Below, one piece after another: positions 9,610 through 17,277 of a stretch of DNA of 64,000 nt (positions are counted from its first letter, which is position 1; the number at the start of each line of letters is the position of its first letter). A program made the translations under genes and the position numbers. The notes beneath the pieces were generated by a model that was given only the letters and a program-made list of their open reading frames with translations, made no database searches and was not told the DNA's origin. Source of the stretch: Pseudonocardia sp. MH-G8 (GTDB taxonomy: Bacteria > Actinomycetota > Actinomycetes > Mycobacteriales > Pseudonocardiaceae); assembly GCF_002262885.1 (NCBI RefSeq), contig NZ_NKYF01000008.1:240331-304330 (forward strand). Reading direction: 5' to 3'.

Positions 9610-10004
9610 ACCGATCGCCGCAGCCCGACGACGACGTCGCCCGGCAGGCCGCCCGCTGGTACGACGGGCTCGCGGAGGTGCTCTCCGACGTCGGCCGCCG
9701 GGTCGCGCAGCTGGGCGAGCAGGTCGCAGGAGACTGGCCGGACACGCACGGCCGGGAGTGGGCGGACCGCATCGCAGAGGTGGGTGGCGCGCTGCGCCGC
9801 GAATCGGCTGCTGCCCAGGAGCTGGCCGAGGCCCACGCGCGGCAGGCAGGGCAGTACGGCTTTCCCGCCGCGCCGCTCACCGGCCCCGCGGGTTTCGTCG
9901 GCCGTCGCACGGGGGCGCGGCTCGCGGGCACCGAAGCCGAGCGCGTGGACGACGAGCGGGGGATGCAGATCGCCGAGCTCCCGCCGACGCCACCGTCCGG
10001 CTGA
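9606..10004 (+). CDS. Hypothetical helical protein paired with the EspC-like gene
   Basis: A 132-residue protein of unknown function beginning at a GTG that overlaps the previous stop (GTGA). The first 80 residues are predicted helical and contain a GDWPDTHGREWADRI segment that might form a turn between two helices, as in WXG-like hairpins. The C-terminal 50 residues are Gly/Pro-rich and end in PPTPPSG. The tight overlap argues that the two products act together. Its place corresponds to Rv3439c. Confidence 0.6.
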   Translation: MNRSPQPDDDVARQAARWYDGLAEVLSDVGRRVAQLGEQVAGDWPDTHGREWADRIAEVGGALRRESAAAQELAEAHARQAGQYGFPAAPLTGPAGFVGRRTGARLAGTEAERVDDERGMQIAELPPTPPSG

Positions 10005-10023
10005 GCGCCGGCACCCACCCCGA

Positions 10024-10096
10024 CCGCGACTCGCGGGTGTCAGGCCGCGACTCGCGGGGGTGGGGCCGCGACTCGCGGGGGCCCCGCGAGTCGGGG
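10024..10096. repeat. Three 21-bp-spaced repeats ending in a strong hairpin, between convergent genes
   Basis: CCGCGACTCGCGGG occurs at 10024-10037, 10045-10058 and 10066-10079, exactly 21 bases apart. The third copy is the left arm of a 12-bp perfect hairpin (CGACTCGCGGGG / CCCCGCGAGTCG, 10069-10093). Lying between converging genes, it probably acts as a bidirectional terminator; the extra copies suggest local duplication. Confidence 0.7.
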
Positions 10097-10126
10097 CGTG
10101 GGTGTGGTCGTGTCGGGGTCGCGCGG

Positions 10127-10954
10127 TCAGTCGTGGGCGGCGAGCGTGGTGCCGGGGACCTTGCCGTCCACGAGGACGTCGACGCGGTCCTCGTCGCAGA
10201 GGTGGTGCAGCAGGAACGCGGTGACCAGGGCGCGGGTGAGACGTCGGGTCTTGGCGTCCGGGCTGCCGGAGAGCACGAAGTCGCTCCAGTGCACACCCGC
10301 GAGGAAGCCCGTGTGGGAGGCCTTCGTGAGGGTGCGGAGCTGGACGGGGCCACCGGCAGCGGCGGCCACGGGCTCCGCGTGACCGGCCGCCGGCGCCACG
10401 GTGTCGCGGCCGGCGGCGAGGTGCAGTACCGGAACGGTGACGGCGCGCGCGGCGTCCAGCGCGGACGGGCGGGTCTGGGCGAGGGCGATCGTCACGACGG
10501 CGGCGACCCGCGGATGCCCCTGGGCCGCGAGCAGGGCGATCCCGCCGCCGATGCCGTGGCCGGCGAGGGCGGTGCGGCGGGAGTCGACGCTGATCCGGCC
10601 GTCGCCGAGGCGCACCCCGGCGCAGACGTCGAGCGTGGTGCGCAGGTCGGCCGCGAACCCCGCGTGGCTGGGCAGCACACCCCGGTGGCTCCCGGGTGCG
10701 GCGGCGACGATGCCCCAGGACGCCAGGTGGCGCAGCAGGTCGGCGTAGCGCTCGGGAGGCTGGAGCCAGTCGTGGGCGAACGCGACCGCGGGCAGCCCGA
10801 GGCCCTCTTCGGGGGCGAAGACCACCCCGGGGAGGCCGACCATTCCGAGATCCCCACGCAGCACCGGGTGCGGACCGGGCCGGGACAGGTGCTCGACGGC
10901 GTCCTTGGCGCCGCGCACCTCGGGCGGCCGGGTTGCAGGGCGGGTGCGGGTCAC
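10127..10954 (-). CDS. Alpha/beta-hydrolase-fold protein with Gly at the nucleophile position (Rv3438-like)
   Basis: The protein (275 residues from GTG 10954; 278 from GTG 10963) resembles dienelactone hydrolase/chlorophyllase-type proteins. It has PAVAFAHDWLQ near the oxyanion strand, and late Asp and His candidates in AAGRDTVAP and KASHTGFL. The elbow that should read GxSxG reads GHGIGG, so the catalytic Ser is Gly; a hydrolase activity is doubtful. GTG 10954 is preferred because a -10-like TAGCGT ends 7 nt upstream, fitting a leaderless start. It lies opposite to its neighbours, like Rv3438 next to Rv3439c. Confidence 0.75.
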   Translation of the reverse strand: MTRTRPATRPPEVRGAKDAVEHLSRPGPHPVLRGDLGMVGLPGVVFAPEEGLGLPAVAFAHDWLQPPERYADLLRHLASWGIVAAAPGSHRGVLPSHAGFAADLRTTLDVCAGVRLGDGRISVDSRRTALAGHGIGGGIALLAAQGHPRVAAVVTIALAQTRPSALDAARAVTVPVLHLAAGRDTVAPAAGHAEPVAAAAGGPVQLRTLTKASHTGFLAGVHWSDFVLSGSPDAKTRRLTRALVTAFLLHHLCDEDRVDVLVDGKVPGTTLAAHD

Positions 10955-11132
10955 ACCGCGCACGCTACCGCGCGCCCCCGGTGCACAAGGGGAAGCGCGG
11001 CGGCGGCGCGTAGTGCGTCGACCACAGACGTTCGCCGGCTCCGCTCGTGGGGCGGCGCGTGGTGTGCGTCGCTCGCCGCGGCGGTCGTGCCCCCGCCGCT
11101 GCAGGACCCGCCGAACGGTCGTGGCCGCCGTC

Positions 11133-11169
11133 TAGTCTCGCCCGCATGCCGACGACGGACTGTCGATGA
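11133..11169 (+). promoter_or_regulatory. Leaderless seven-codon ORF overlapping the nnr start
   Basis: A -10 box TAGTCT (11133-11138) lies 7 nt before ATG 11146, which opens a seven-codon frame (MPTTDCR) ending at 11169. The stop overlaps the nnr start as ATGA (11166-11169). This suggests transcription starts at or next to the ATG and that nnr is translated by coupling to this tiny ORF. The single Cys codon is noted; a sensing role is only a possibility. Confidence 0.5.
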
Positions 11170-12626
11170 GGGGCGTCTGGACGGCCCAGCAGGTGCGTGC
11201 GGCCGAGGCCGTCCTGCTGGGACGTACGCGAGAGGGTGCGCTCATGCGCCGGGCCGCGTTCGGGCTCGCCGTGCACGCGCGCCGGATGCTCGCCGCGGGC
11301 GGGCGGGTGGCGGGCCGCCGTGTCGTGCTGCTCGTCGGCGCGGGCAACAACGGGGGCGACGCGTTGTGGGCGGGCGTGGAGCTGCGCAGGCGCGGTGTGG
11401 GCGTCACGGCGGTGCTGCTCGATCCCGCACGGGCGCACCCGGCGGGGCTCGCGGCGCTGCGCCGGGCGGGCGGGCGGGTCGTGGACGCGGAGGCCGGGCT
11501 GGTGGCGGAGCTCGGTGCCGACCTGGTGATCGACGGCATCGTCGGCATCTCCGGGCGCGGGGCGCTGCGTGAGCCCGCGGCCGGGCTCGTGGCCGCCGTC
11601 GAGCGTGCGGGCGTCCCGGTGCTGGCCGTCGACCTGCCGAGCGGTGTCGACCCGGACACGGGCGCGGTGGACGGCCCGGCGGTCTCGGCCACCGCGACGG
11701 TGACGTTCGGCGCGCTCAAGCCCGTGCACGCGCTCGCGGCCGCGCGGTGCGGTCCGGTGCACCTGGTGGACATCGGGCTCGGACCGTTCCTGCCCCAGCC
11801 ACACGCGTTCGTGCCGACGGCAGGCGACGTGGCCTCCCGTTGGCCGGTTCCCGGTCCGGCCGACGACAAGTACAGCCAGGGTGTCGTGGGCATCGCTGCG
11901 GGCTCGGCCACCTATCCCGGCGCGGCCGTGCTGGCCACGGGCGCTGCGGCGCTCGCGACGAGCGGCATGGTCCGCTTCGCGGGCAGTGCCGCACCCGGGG
12001 TGCGCGACCACTGGTCGGAGGTCGTGACCACCGGGTCCGTGCAGGACGCCGGGCAGGTACAGGCGTGGGCGGTCGGGCCGGGCATCGGCGTCGACGACGC
12101 GGGTCGCGGGGTGCTCGCCGAGGTGATCGCGCGGGACGTGCCGCTGTGCGTGGACGCCGACGCGATCACGCTGCTGGCCCGGCACGCCGACCTGCGCGCG
12201 GCCCTGCACGGCCGACCGGTGGTGATCACGCCGCACGACCGCGAGTTCGCGCGGGTGGCGGGCGAGGTCGGTCCGGACCGGATCGGTGCCGCGCGCCGGG
12301 CCGCTACCGCCCTGGGCGTGACCGTGCTGCTCAAGGGCAACGCCACGGTCGTCGCCGATCCCGGCGGTCGGGTCCTGGTGCATCCCGCGTCGTCGTCGTG
12401 GGCGGCGACGGCCGGTTCCGGTGACGTCCTGACGGGCATGACCGGCGCGCTCCTCGCTGCCGGTCTGGAGCCCTGGTGGGCCGCGGCCTGCGCCACCTAC
12501 GTGCACGACATCGCCGCCGGCATCGCCGCGAAGGGCGCGCCCGCCCCCGCGTCACTGCTGCAGGCCGCGATCCCGGAGGCCGTCCGCGCGGTGCGGGGGC
12601 GGACGGGGCCGACGAACGGGCGCTGA
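11166..12626 (+). CDS. nnr: Bifunctional NAD(P)H-hydrate epimerase / ADP-dependent NAD(P)H-hydrate dehydratase
   Basis: This 486-residue YjeF-type fusion repairs hydrated NADH and NADPH. The N-terminal epimerase domain (about 1-210) has the VGAGNNGGDAL loop. The C-terminal ribokinase-like dehydratase domain (about 220-475) has KGNATVV and the catalytic AGSGDVLTGM motif. ATG 11166 is chosen as it overlaps the stop of a leaderless mini-ORF. It precedes alr, as nnr homologues often do in actinomycetes. Confidence 0.95.
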   Translation: MRGVWTAQQVRAAEAVLLGRTREGALMRRAAFGLAVHARRMLAAGGRVAGRRVVLLVGAGNNGGDALWAGVELRRRGVGVTAVLLDPARAHPAGLAALRRAGGRVVDAEAGLVAELGADLVIDGIVGISGRGALREPAAGLVAAVERAGVPVLAVDLPSGVDPDTGAVDGPAVSATATVTFGALKPVHALAAARCGPVHLVDIGLGPFLPQPHAFVPTAGDVASRWPVPGPADDKYSQGVVGIAAGSATYPGAAVLATGAAALATSGMVRFAGSAAPGVRDHWSEVVTTGSVQDAGQVQAWAVGPGIGVDDAGRGVLAEVIARDVPLCVDADAITLLARHADLRAALHGRPVVITPHDREFARVAGEVGPDRIGAARRAATALGVTVLLKGNATVVADPGGRVLVHPASSSWAATAGSGDVLTGMTGALLAAGLEPWWAAACATYVHDIAAGIAAKGAPAPASLLQAAIPEAVRAVRGRTGPTNGR

Positions 12627-12689
12627 ACCTGGCGGGCGGAGCGCCGCTCGTCGGTCGGGTGTCCGCGCGCGGATGCGATGATGACCCCC

Positions 12690-13841
12690 GTGGTGCAACC
12701 GTCGGGCAGGCTGCGGGCCGAGGCCGTCGTCGACCTGGCGGCGGTGCGGCAGAACGTCGGTGTGCTCCGGCAGGCGGCGCACGGCACGGCCGTGATGGTC
12801 GTCCTGAAGGCGGACGGGTACGGCCACGGTGCCGTCCCGGTGGCCAGGGCGGCGCTCGAGGCGGGCGCGTCCTGGCTGGGCGTCTGCACGCTCGAGGAGG
12901 CCCGGGAGTTGCGCGGGGCCGGCATCACCGCCCCGCTGCTGTCGTGGTTGCACCTCCCCGACGAGGACTTCACCGAGGCCGTGGCCACCGGCGTGGACCT
13001 CTCGGTGTCGTCGGTGCGCCACCTCGCGGCCGTGCTCGACGGCGCCCGGCGGGCCGACCGTCCCGCCCGGCTGCATCTGAAGATCGACACCGGTTTGAGC
13101 CGCAACGGTGCGTCGCCCGCCGACTGGAGCGCCCTGCTCGACGGCGCGTCGAAGGCGGTGGCCGACGGGTGCGCGCAGGTCGTGGCGGTCTGGTCGCACC
13201 TCGCGCAAGCCGATTCGCCGCAGCACCCCACGCTGGACCTGCAGGCCGCCCGCCTCACCACGGCATGGCAGGCCGCGCGGGAGCGCGGGCTGTCCCCGAT
13301 CCGTCACCTGGCCAACTCGGCGGCCACCCTCACCCGTCCCGACCTGCACTTCGACCTCGTCCGGCCGGGCATCGCGGTGTACGGGCTGGACCCGCTCGAC
13401 CGGCAGCCCGCCGTCTCCCCGCTGCGGCCGGCGATGACGCTGCGCGCCCGGGTGGCGCTGGTCAAGCGGGTCGCGGCCGGTGAAGGCGTGTCCTACGGCC
13501 ACGAGTGGACCACCCCGCGCGACACCACGCTCGCCCTCGTGCCGCTGGGCTACGCCGACGGGGTGCCGCGCCGCCTCGGGCGGGCGGGGCGGATGCGGGT
13601 GCTGCTGGGCGGCGCGCTGCGTCCGGTCGTCGGGCGGGTGTGCATGGACCAGGTCGTGGTCGACTGCGGGGACGGCGCGACCGTCCAGGAAGGTGACACT
13701 GCGGTGTTCTTCGGGTCGGGCGAGGGCGGTGAGCCGTCTGCCCAGGACTGGGCGGACGAGCTCGGGACGATCCACTACGAGATCGTGACCGGCGTCAGCG
13801 ACAGGCGCGTCCCGCGCACGTACACCGGGGCGGCCGGGTGA
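12690..13841 (+). CDS. alr: Alanine racemase
   Basis: A PLP enzyme making D-alanine for peptidoglycan. The 383-residue protein has the PLP lysine in VVLKADGYGHG (Lys about 40) and the second catalytic base Tyr in EGVSYGHEW (about 269). The C-terminal domain keeps GRVCMDQVVVDCG. GTG 12690 is favoured because a GATGAT -10-like box lies 7 nt upstream; ATG 12678 would add four residues and has no ribosome site. The stop overlaps the next start (GTGA), so alr heads a tightly packed operon. Confidence 0.95.
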   Translation: MVQPSGRLRAEAVVDLAAVRQNVGVLRQAAHGTAVMVVLKADGYGHGAVPVARAALEAGASWLGVCTLEEARELRGAGITAPLLSWLHLPDEDFTEAVATGVDLSVSSVRHLAAVLDGARRADRPARLHLKIDTGLSRNGASPADWSALLDGASKAVADGCAQVVAVWSHLAQADSPQHPTLDLQAARLTTAWQAARERGLSPIRHLANSAATLTRPDLHFDLVRPGIAVYGLDPLDRQPAVSPLRPAMTLRARVALVKRVAAGEGVSYGHEWTTPRDTTLALVPLGYADGVPRRLGRAGRMRVLLGGALRPVVGRVCMDQVVVDCGDGATVQEGDTAVFFGSGEGGEPSAQDWADELGTIHYEIVTGVSDRRVPRTYTGAAG

Positions 13842-14938
13842 AGCGCGGGCAGATCTGGGGAGCGGTGGCCGGGGCCGCGGGGGCGGCGGTCGGCGGGGTC
13901 GTCGTCGGGGTGGCCGCGCGGAAGCACTCGCGGGTCGTGGCGGAGCGCGGGCGCCTCACCGCGCAGTTGTCGGAGGAACCGCCGCAGCTCGCGGGGCTGC
14001 CCGAGAGCGAGCCGTCCTCCGTCACAGCAGACGACGGCGTGCGCCTGTCGTGCGAGGAGATCGAGGCCAGGGACGGCAGGCCGGCGCTCACGGTGGTCCT
14101 CGTGCACGGTTTCGCGCTGGACCGGCGGACCTGGCACTTCCAGCGCCAGTCGCTGCCCGCGCTGACCGACCCGTCGATCCGGGTGGTGCTCTACGACCAG
14201 CGCAGCCACGGCCGCTCCGAGCGCGCCCCTCGGGAGAGCTGCACCATCGAGCAGCTCGGCCACGACCTCGACGCGGTGATCCGCGCGCTCGCCCCGGAGG
14301 GTCCGCTCGTGCTCGTCGGGCACTCCATGGGCGGTATGACGATCATGGCGCTCGCGGAGCAGCACCCGGAGCTGTTCACCGACCGCGTGACCGGTGTGGC
14401 GCTGGTGTCCACCTCGGCGGGCGAGGTCGCGAGCGCCGGGCTGCCCGGCACGCTGCTGTCGCGGCACAACCCGCTCACCCGCACCGTCGGATTGCTCGCC
14501 AGGCTGCAGCCGACGCTCGTGGAGACCGCGCGACGTGCGCTCGGCGACGTGCTCTGGTCGCTCACCCGCAGCTTCGCCTACGGCGACCGCAACGTCGCCC
14601 CGTGGCTCGTCGACCTCGTCGACACGATGATCGGCGTCAACGCCGTGGACGCCTTGATCGACTTCACCGACACCGTGAACAGCCACGACCGCATCGCCGC
14701 GCTGCCGGCGCTCGCCTCCTGCGAGGTGCTCGTGGCTGCCGGTGACGCCGATCGCGTCATCCCGGTGACCCACAGCGACGTCATCGCGGGCGAGTTGCCC
14801 GACGCCACGCTGCTCCGGTTCCCCGGGGTGGGGCACCTGCCGATGCTGGAGCAGTCCGCGCGGATGGACGAGGCGCTCGTCGACCTCATCCGCCGCAGCG
14901 CGGCCCGTTCCCCGCGCCGGATCCGGCGGCGTGCATGA
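13838..14938 (+). CDS. Membrane-anchored alpha/beta hydrolase
   Basis: A 366-residue serine hydrolase with one N-terminal hydrophobic segment (AAGAAVGGVVVGVAA, about residues 10-27), likely a membrane anchor or signal. It has the oxyanion HGFALDRRTWHFQ, nucleophile elbow GHSMGGM, and acid and histidine in AAGDADRVIP and VGHLPMLEQ. Substrate unknown. It overlaps alr by four bases and tsaE by four bases. Confidence 0.88.
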   Translation: MKRGQIWGAVAGAAGAAVGGVVVGVAARKHSRVVAERGRLTAQLSEEPPQLAGLPESEPSSVTADDGVRLSCEEIEARDGRPALTVVLVHGFALDRRTWHFQRQSLPALTDPSIRVVLYDQRSHGRSERAPRESCTIEQLGHDLDAVIRALAPEGPLVLVGHSMGGMTIMALAEQHPELFTDRVTGVALVSTSAGEVASAGLPGTLLSRHNPLTRTVGLLARLQPTLVETARRALGDVLWSLTRSFAYGDRNVAPWLVDLVDTMIGVNAVDALIDFTDTVNSHDRIAALPALASCEVLVAAGDADRVIPVTHSDVIAGELPDATLLRFPGVGHLPMLEQSARMDEALVDLIRRSAARSPRRIRRRA

Positions 14939-15408
14939 CCGACCGAGCCGGAGTGGGCACGACCGGTGCGCCGGAGCTGGAGCTGCCGGGGCCGGCCGAC
15001 ACCGAGGCGCTCGGCGAGCGGCTGGCCGCGTCGCTGGGGCCGGGTGACCTCGTGGTGCTGTCGGGGCCGCTGGGGGCGGGCAAGACGGTGTTCGTGAAGG
15101 GCCTCGCCCGCGGGCTGGGCGTGGCCGGGCCGGTGACGTCGCCGACGTTCGTCATCGCCCGCGAGCACCGGCCGCTGCCCGGGGGCCGGGGGGTGCCGCT
15201 CGTGCACGTCGACGCGTACCGCCTCGGCGGTGCCGCCGAGCTGGACGACCTCGACCTGGACACCGACCTCGGCGAGGCCGTGGTGGCCGTCGAGTGGGGT
15301 GAGGGAGTGGCGGAGCGGTTGTCGGGCCGGCACCTGCTGGTGCGCCTGCACCGCCGCCCCGACGACGTGCGCACGGCCACCGTCCAGCGGATCGAGGAGG
15401 CGTCGTGA
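14935..15408 (+). CDS. tsaE: tRNA threonylcarbamoyladenosine biosynthesis ATPase TsaE
   Basis: TsaE supports the TsaB-TsaD complex that installs t6A at A37 of ANN-decoding tRNAs. The 157-residue protein has Walker A GPLGAGKT near residue 45, a SPTFVIAREH segment, HVDAYRL and the VVAVEWGEG Walker B-like motif, all family hallmarks. It starts with ATG overlapping the hydrolase stop and ends overlapping the HAD gene. tsaB and tsaD lie just downstream. Confidence 0.94.
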   Translation: MTDRAGVGTTGAPELELPGPADTEALGERLAASLGPGDLVVLSGPLGAGKTVFVKGLARGLGVAGPVTSPTFVIAREHRPLPGGRGVPLVHVDAYRLGGAAELDDLDLDTDLGEAVVAVEWGEGVAERLSGRHLLVRLHRRPDDVRTATVQRIEEAS

Positions 15409-16127
15409 TCGAGGCGGTGATCTTCGACTGGGGCGGCACGCTCAGCCCGTGGAAGGCCATGGACAACCTCGCGGGCTGGCGCCTGTTCGCCGACGTGGTG
15501 CACGCGGGCGACACCGAGCGCGCCGCCGCGCTCGCCGACGCCCTGCTGGCCGCCGAGGACGCCCGCTGGGCCGCCGCGCGCGAGGAGCACCGGGCGTTCA
15601 CCGTCGCACAGGTGCTGGCCGACGCCGCGGCGCACCAGCCGGCCGAGGTGGCGGCGGATGTGCACGAAGCGGCCCTCGAGGCGCACCGGGCGTTCTGGAC
15701 CGGGCAGCTGCCCACCGATCCCGAGGCCGGGCCGATGCTCACGACCCTGCGCGAGCGCGGGCTGCGCCTGGGGGTCCTGTCGTCCACGTCGTGGCCGCGG
15801 GAGTGGCACGAGGACCGCTTCCGCGAGGACGGGGTGCTGGACCTGTTCGACGGCTGCGTGTGGTCCAGCGACCTGGCGTGGACCAAGCCGCACCCGTCGG
15901 CGTTCCGGGCGGCCATGGACGCCATCGACGTCACGGACCCCGCCCGCTGCGTGTACGTCGGTGACCGCCCCTACGACGACATCAGCGGCGCCAAGGGTGT
16001 GGGCATGCGGGCGGTGCTCGTGCCGCACTCCGACATCCCCGCGGTCCAGCAGGTGCCGGTGGACGTGCATCCCGACGCCGTGCTCCACCGCCTGGCCGAC
16101 CTGCCGGACCTCATCGCGGGCTGGTGA
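15405..16127 (+). CDS. HAD-superfamily hydrolase with DWGGT motif
   Basis: A 240-residue HAD protein with a C1-type helical cap. Motif I reads VIFDWGGTLS, motif II SSTSW, motif III Lys in WTKPHPSAF and motif IV VGDRPYDDISGAK. The residue two after the nucleophile Asp is Gly rather than Asp, as in phosphonatase-type HADs (DWAGT), so ordinary phosphatase chemistry is uncertain. It overlaps tsaE by four bases. Substrate not predictable. Confidence 0.85.
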   Translation: MIEAVIFDWGGTLSPWKAMDNLAGWRLFADVVHAGDTERAAALADALLAAEDARWAAAREEHRAFTVAQVLADAAAHQPAEVAADVHEAALEAHRAFWTGQLPTDPEAGPMLTTLRERGLRLGVLSSTSWPREWHEDRFREDGVLDLFDGCVWSSDLAWTKPHPSAFRAAMDAIDVTDPARCVYVGDRPYDDISGAKGVGMRAVLVPHSDIPAVQQVPVDVHPDAVLHRLADLPDLIAGW

Positions 16128-16138
16128 GCGCGCGCTCG

Positions 16139-16150
16139 TAGGCTCGGGGC
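16139..16150 (+). promoter_or_regulatory. Leaderless promoter -10 box of tsaB
   Basis: TAGGCT at 16139-16144 ends 6 nt before the GTG of tsaB, placing the likely transcription start at the start codon. No good -35 hexamer is seen. Confidence 0.5.
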
Positions 16151-16813
16151 GTGCTCGTACTGGCCATCGACACCGCGACGCCCGCCGTCACCGCGGGGCT
16201 CGTCGAGGTGACCGGCGATGCGGTCCTGCTGCGCTCCGCCCGCGTGGAGCACGACGCGCGCAAGCACGCCGAGCTGCTGATGCCCGCGGTGCAGGCCGTC
16301 TGCGCCGATGCCGGCACCCCGTTGGCGGGCGTCGACGCCGTGGTCGTCGGCACCGGGCCGGGCCCGTTCACCGGGCTGCGCGTCGGCATGGTCACCGCCG
16401 CAGCACTCGGCGACGCGCTGGGCGTGCCGGTGCACGGGGTCTGCTCGCTGGACGCGATCGCCGCGGACGCGGAAGGGGACGGCCCGCTGCTCGTCGTCAC
16501 CGACGCCCGGCGCCGCGAGGTGTACTGGGCCGCCTACGACTCCGCGCGCCGCCGGGTGGACGGGCCGCACGTGCAGGCGCCCGCCGAGGTCGCCGCCCGC
16601 GCCGCCGAGCTGGGTGTGGCCGCCGCGGCCGGTGCGTCGGCGGGCCTGGTCGGGCTGCCCGCACGCCCGCCGGAGTCGCCCTCACCGGCAGGCCTGGTCA
16701 CGGTGGCGGCGGGCGCCCTGCGCGCGGGCGCGGCCCCGGGCCCGCTCGAGCCGCTCTACCTGCGCCGGCCCGACGCCACCGAGCCCGGGGCGCGCAAGCG
16801 GGTGAACGTCTGA
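16151..16813 (+). CDS. tsaB: tRNA threonylcarbamoyladenosine biosynthesis protein TsaB
   Basis: TsaB is the inactive ASKHA-fold partner that scaffolds TsaD in t6A synthesis. The 220-residue protein begins VLAIDTATPAVTAGL and has the GTGPGPFTGLRVGM motif. GTG 16151 follows a -10-like box directly, fitting a leaderless start. The stop overlaps the rimI ATG by one base. The order tsaE-HAD-tsaB-rimI-tsaD keeps all the t6A partner genes together. Confidence 0.95.
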   Translation: MLVLAIDTATPAVTAGLVEVTGDAVLLRSARVEHDARKHAELLMPAVQAVCADAGTPLAGVDAVVVGTGPGPFTGLRVGMVTAAALGDALGVPVHGVCSLDAIAADAEGDGPLLVVTDARRREVYWAAYDSARRRVDGPHVQAPAEVAARAAELGVAAAAGASAGLVGLPARPPESPSPAGLVTVAAGALRAGAAPGPLEPLYLRRPDATEPGARKRVNV

Positions 16814-17277
16814 TGCGGTCCACCGTGCAGATCGACGCGCTGCGGGAGCCGGACGCGGCGCGCTGCGCCGAGCTGGAGCGGCTGCTGTTCCCCGGGGACG
16901 ACCCGTGGAGCGAGCGGGCCTTCCTCGACGAGCTGCGGGCGGGGCATCCCTACGTTGCCGCACGTGACGGGGAGCTGCTCGTCGGGTACGGCGGGCTCGG
17001 ATTCGTGGCCGGCCCGCCGCAGGCCGAGGCGGAGATCCACACGATCGGCGTCGACCCGGCCCACCAGCGCCGGGGGATCGGGCGCGCGCTGCTGCGCGGG
17101 CTGCTCGCGGTGGCCGACGAGGTGACGGCCACCGTGTTCCTCGAGGTCCGCACGGACAACGACGCCGCCCGCGCGCTCTACGAAGCCGAGGGCTTCGCGG
17201 TCGTCGGCCTGCGTAAGCGCTATTACCAGCCCAGCGGCGCGGATGCGCACACGATGCGGCGGGAGCCGAAACAATGA
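16813..17277 (+). CDS. rimI: Ribosomal-protein-alanine N-acetyltransferase RimI-type (GNAT)
   Basis: A 154-residue GNAT acetyltransferase with acetyl-CoA loop HQRRGIGRALL and the C-terminal NDAARALYEAEGF signature. RimI in E. coli acetylates the N-terminal Ala of S18; in actinobacteria the target is less certain. ATG 16813 overlaps the tsaB stop, and its own stop overlaps tsaD (ATGA). The tsaB-rimI-tsaD linkage supports the name. Confidence 0.92.
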   Translation: MRSTVQIDALREPDAARCAELERLLFPGDDPWSERAFLDELRAGHPYVAARDGELLVGYGGLGFVAGPPQAEAEIHTIGVDPAHQRRGIGRALLRGLLAVADEVTATVFLEVRTDNDAARALYEAEGFAVVGLRKRYYQPSGADAHTMRREPKQ

